In this document: positions 62,536-64,000 of the stretch, piece by piece | Layout of the letters: the number at the start of each line of letters is the position of its first letter | Position numbering within the stretch: position 1 is the stretch's first letter | Assembly (NCBI GenBank): GCA_902535745.1 | Contig: CACAUR010000001.1 | Coordinates: 62,001 to 126,000, forward strand | Direction: 5' to 3' | Origin: an uncultured Pelagibacteraceae bacterium | GTDB taxonomy: Bacteria > Pseudomonadota > Alphaproteobacteria > Pelagibacterales > Pelagibacteraceae | DNA length: 64,000 nucleotides | Position numbers and translations under genes: made by a program | Notes under the pieces: generated by a model | The model's database searches: none | Seen by the model: only the letters and a program-made list of their open reading frames with translations | What the model was told of the DNA's origin: nothing

Positions 62536-63429
62536 CTAGTCTAACCAGTCTCTAAACTTACTTTCATTATTCACAACATACTGCGGAAGTTCATTTTTAG
62601 GATATAGACTTAGTTTCCTTTTTTTTTCGGTAAATTTACTTTCTGTTTTGTCCGCGTACATATCATAAATAGTCTCATTATTTTTCATTAATCTTGATAT
62701 TTCTTTTAAATTAATATTTTCAACTTCGAAATCTCTATGGTGTAAATATGATTTTAATTTGAACTCAATATCAACTGGACTTTTCAAGTTTGAAAAATGC
62801 CAACCCCCATTATTAATGAAAATTTTATTGATATGTTTTGTCTCAGAAAAAATAGTATCAATTCTCCAAAATCCATATTTTTTGTTTTTAATATTTCTAA
62901 TCCACTGAGGCGATTTAAGATTTTTCTTTTTGCAAGCTTTTGTTCCATACCACTTAAAACCTTCAAGGTATCTATTCAACTTATAGTAAAAGATGTTTTG
63001 TTCAAAAATAACGATTTTATTTTGCACTTTTGCTACATTAAGATCTTTTAGATCTGGTATCTCATCTACATCAGATATCATTATCAAATCATCTTCATTA
63101 GCTTTATCTAGCCCTTTATGAATTTGATTTCTCTGAAAATTTTCTCTTTTGTGAGCATTAAAAATAAGTTTATGAGATTTTAATGCTTCATTATCCTCTT
63201 TATTCATTTTTTCTAAGTTCGGAGGCTCCTCATCTTGCATAATATAAATTATCTTATCTTTAAATTTGGGGTATTTATTAATATCAAACTTTAGATCTCT
63301 TTTTTTACCGTTATGATAGAATTTGCTTTCCACGATAACAAAACAGTCAACAGAATTTTTTAAAGAGTTTAATCTTATGTCTAATACAACCTCTTCGTCA
63401 TAAAACATAAAACAATCAAAGATTCGCAT
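62536..63429 (-). CDS. Glycosyltransferase family 17 protein
   Basis: The 297-residue protein matches the GT17 (beta-1,4-mannosyl-glycoprotein N-acetylglucosaminyltransferase-like) pattern: MRIFDCFMFYDEEVVLDIRLNSLKNSVDCFVIVESKFYHNG, then DLIMISDVDEIPDL with the DxD motif, and GGWHFSNLKSPVDIEFKLKSYLHHRDF. No signal peptide or membrane helix is visible, so it probably acts in the cytoplasm on a surface glycan precursor. It stands alone, with convergent alkA on one side and a divergent phosphoribosyltransferase on the other. Confidence 0.85.
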   Translation of the reverse strand: MRIFDCFMFYDEEVVLDIRLNSLKNSVDCFVIVESKFYHNGKKRDLKFDINKYPKFKDKIIYIMQDEEPPNLEKMNKEDNEALKSHKLIFNAHKRENFQRNQIHKGLDKANEDDLIMISDVDEIPDLKDLNVAKVQNKIVIFEQNIFYYKLNRYLEGFKWYGTKACKKKNLKSPQWIRNIKNKKYGFWRIDTIFSETKHINKIFINNGGWHFSNLKSPVDIEFKLKSYLHHRDFEVENINLKEISRLMKNNETIYDMYADKTESKFTEKKRKLSLYPKNELPQYVVNNESKFRDWLD

Positions 63430-63444
63430 AAAATGATTTCTAAC

Positions 63445-63464
63445 TTATATATCTTGATATATAA
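63445..63464. repeat. Palindrome between GT17 and phosphoribosyltransferase genes
   Basis: TTATATATC and GATATATAA form a perfect 9-base inverted repeat around TT in the 57-base divergent gap. It may be an operator or just the shared AT-rich promoter; the arms themselves look like -10 boxes on both strands. Confidence 0.35.
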
Positions 63465-63486
63465 ATCTAAAAATTGAACATTTTTT

Positions 63487-64000
63487 ATGTCTAAAAAACT
63501 TATTATTGACTGGAATGAATACAATAGATCAATAGATGAACTTGCCGTTCAAATAAGCGAAAGTGGATTTAAACCATCCTTCATAATTTGTATTGCTCGT
63601 GGTGGATTGAGAGTAGGGGATATACTCAGTAGAATTTTTAAAGTAAAATGTGGTTATCTTGGAGTCGAAAGTTATTCAGCAGCAGGCGAGGGAAAAGTAT
63701 CTGATGTTCAAAATGAACTTACATTTGCAAGAGACTTATCCACAACAAGTAAAGTTTACGGAGAAAATATTTTAGTAACAGATGATCTTATTGATACTGG
63801 TGTGACACTTGAAAAGACTTTAATTTGGCTTAAAAATTATAAAGATTTTGTAAATAAGAAAATAACTTTTAAATCTGCAGTTCTTTATAAAAAAGAAAAA
63901 TCTAAATTTAGATCAGATTATATTGTTCATAATCTTAAAGATAACCCTTGGATTGTCTTTCCTTATGAACTACGAGAATTGATTTCGCTAGAGCAATTGA
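63487..64000 (+). CDS. Purine phosphoribosyltransferase (Gpt-like), cut by window end
   Basis: An ATG at 63487 opens a frame that runs off the window, 171 codons visible (MSKKLIIDWNEYNRSIDEL). It has the PRPP-binding loop ENILVTDDLIDTGVTL and the N-terminal CIARGGLRVGDILSR of xanthine-guanine/hypoxanthine phosphoribosyltransferases. It salvages purine bases to nucleotides with PRPP. The exact base preference cannot be told. The last residues (PWIVFPYELRELISLEQL) suggest the stop is close beyond base 64000. Confidence 0.85.
   Translation, partial: MSKKLIIDWNEYNRSIDELAVQISESGFKPSFIICIARGGLRVGDILSRIFKVKCGYLGVESYSAAGEGKVSDVQNELTFARDLSTTSKVYGENILVTDDLIDTGVTLEKTLIWLKNYKDFVNKKITFKSAVLYKKEKSKFRSDYIVHNLKDNPWIVFPYELRELISLEQL

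Overview
The window is a 64 kb piece of a very AT-rich, tightly packed alphaproteobacterial chromosome. It most resembles the SAR11 clade (Pelagibacterales). The reasons are the base composition, 1-20 base gene spacings with many TAATG/ATGA overlaps, strong use of AGA for arginine, and the gene sets: the mdh-sucCDAB-lpdA run, atpHAGDC, metX-metW under a SAM-II riboswitch, class I lysyl-tRNA synthetase, RegA, and ChvI/ChvG next to ahcY. No tRNA, rRNA, insertion sequence, phage gene or CRISPR array is visible. No stretch over 300 bases lacks a gene; the longest gaps are 27742-27914 (173 bases, riboswitch and divergent promoters) and 42777-42943 (167 bases, hairpin-rich leader).

Layout. 1-8959 (+): the end of mmsA, then the second half of the TCA cycle (mdh, sucCD, sucAB, lpdA). 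9028-11863 (+): a three-gene accessory cassette (PhyH-type Fe(II)/2-oxoglutarate dioxygenase, class I methyltransferase, EgtD-like histidine N-methyltransferase) between housekeeping genes; the first two genes have foreign-looking composition. 11953-18781 (+): priA and the F1 ATP synthase operon. 18783-27741 (-): rppH, a carboxy-terminal protease, rsfS, nadD, proA, proB, obgE, rpmA, rplU, gloB, metW, metX. 27915-29887 (+): hisC-like aminotransferase and tyrA. 29889-35034 (-): TPR-sulfotransferase, NlpC/P60 peptidase, AmpG-like permease, TrkH. 35122-38607 (+): lysK, pyrD, rpmB, yhhQ-like transporter. 38610-42776 (-): a polyamine operon (ornithine decarboxylase, deoxyhypusine-synthase-like enzyme, aguB, aguA). 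42944-54219: regA, bioY, an ABC ATPase, polA, chvI-chvG, ahcY, tsaE-amgK-murU, gpmA. 54265-64000: a VanZ-like protein, a secreted nuclease, a lytic-transglycosylase-like lipoprotein, an RND efflux pair downstream of msrA and sseA, a DMT permease, a DNA glycosylase, a GT17 glycosyltransferase and the start of a purine phosphoribosyltransferase.

How they fit together. The first block converts succinyl-CoA-level carbon to malate and oxaloacetate, and the ATP synthase block uses the resulting proton gradient. metX/metW (SAM-regulated), ahcY, msrA and sseA cover methionine and sulfur metabolism. AmpG, the NlpC/P60 peptidase, AmgK and MurU suggest a peptidoglycan recycling route. The polyamine operon can make putrescine from ornithine or agmatine and then probably homospermidine.

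The most novel candidates are the dioxygenase/methyltransferase/EgtD cassette, which may make a modified histidine betaine of unknown identity; the structured region between regA and the ornithine decarboxylase gene; and a SAM-II riboswitch that ends in a T8 run instead of a ribosome-binding site.
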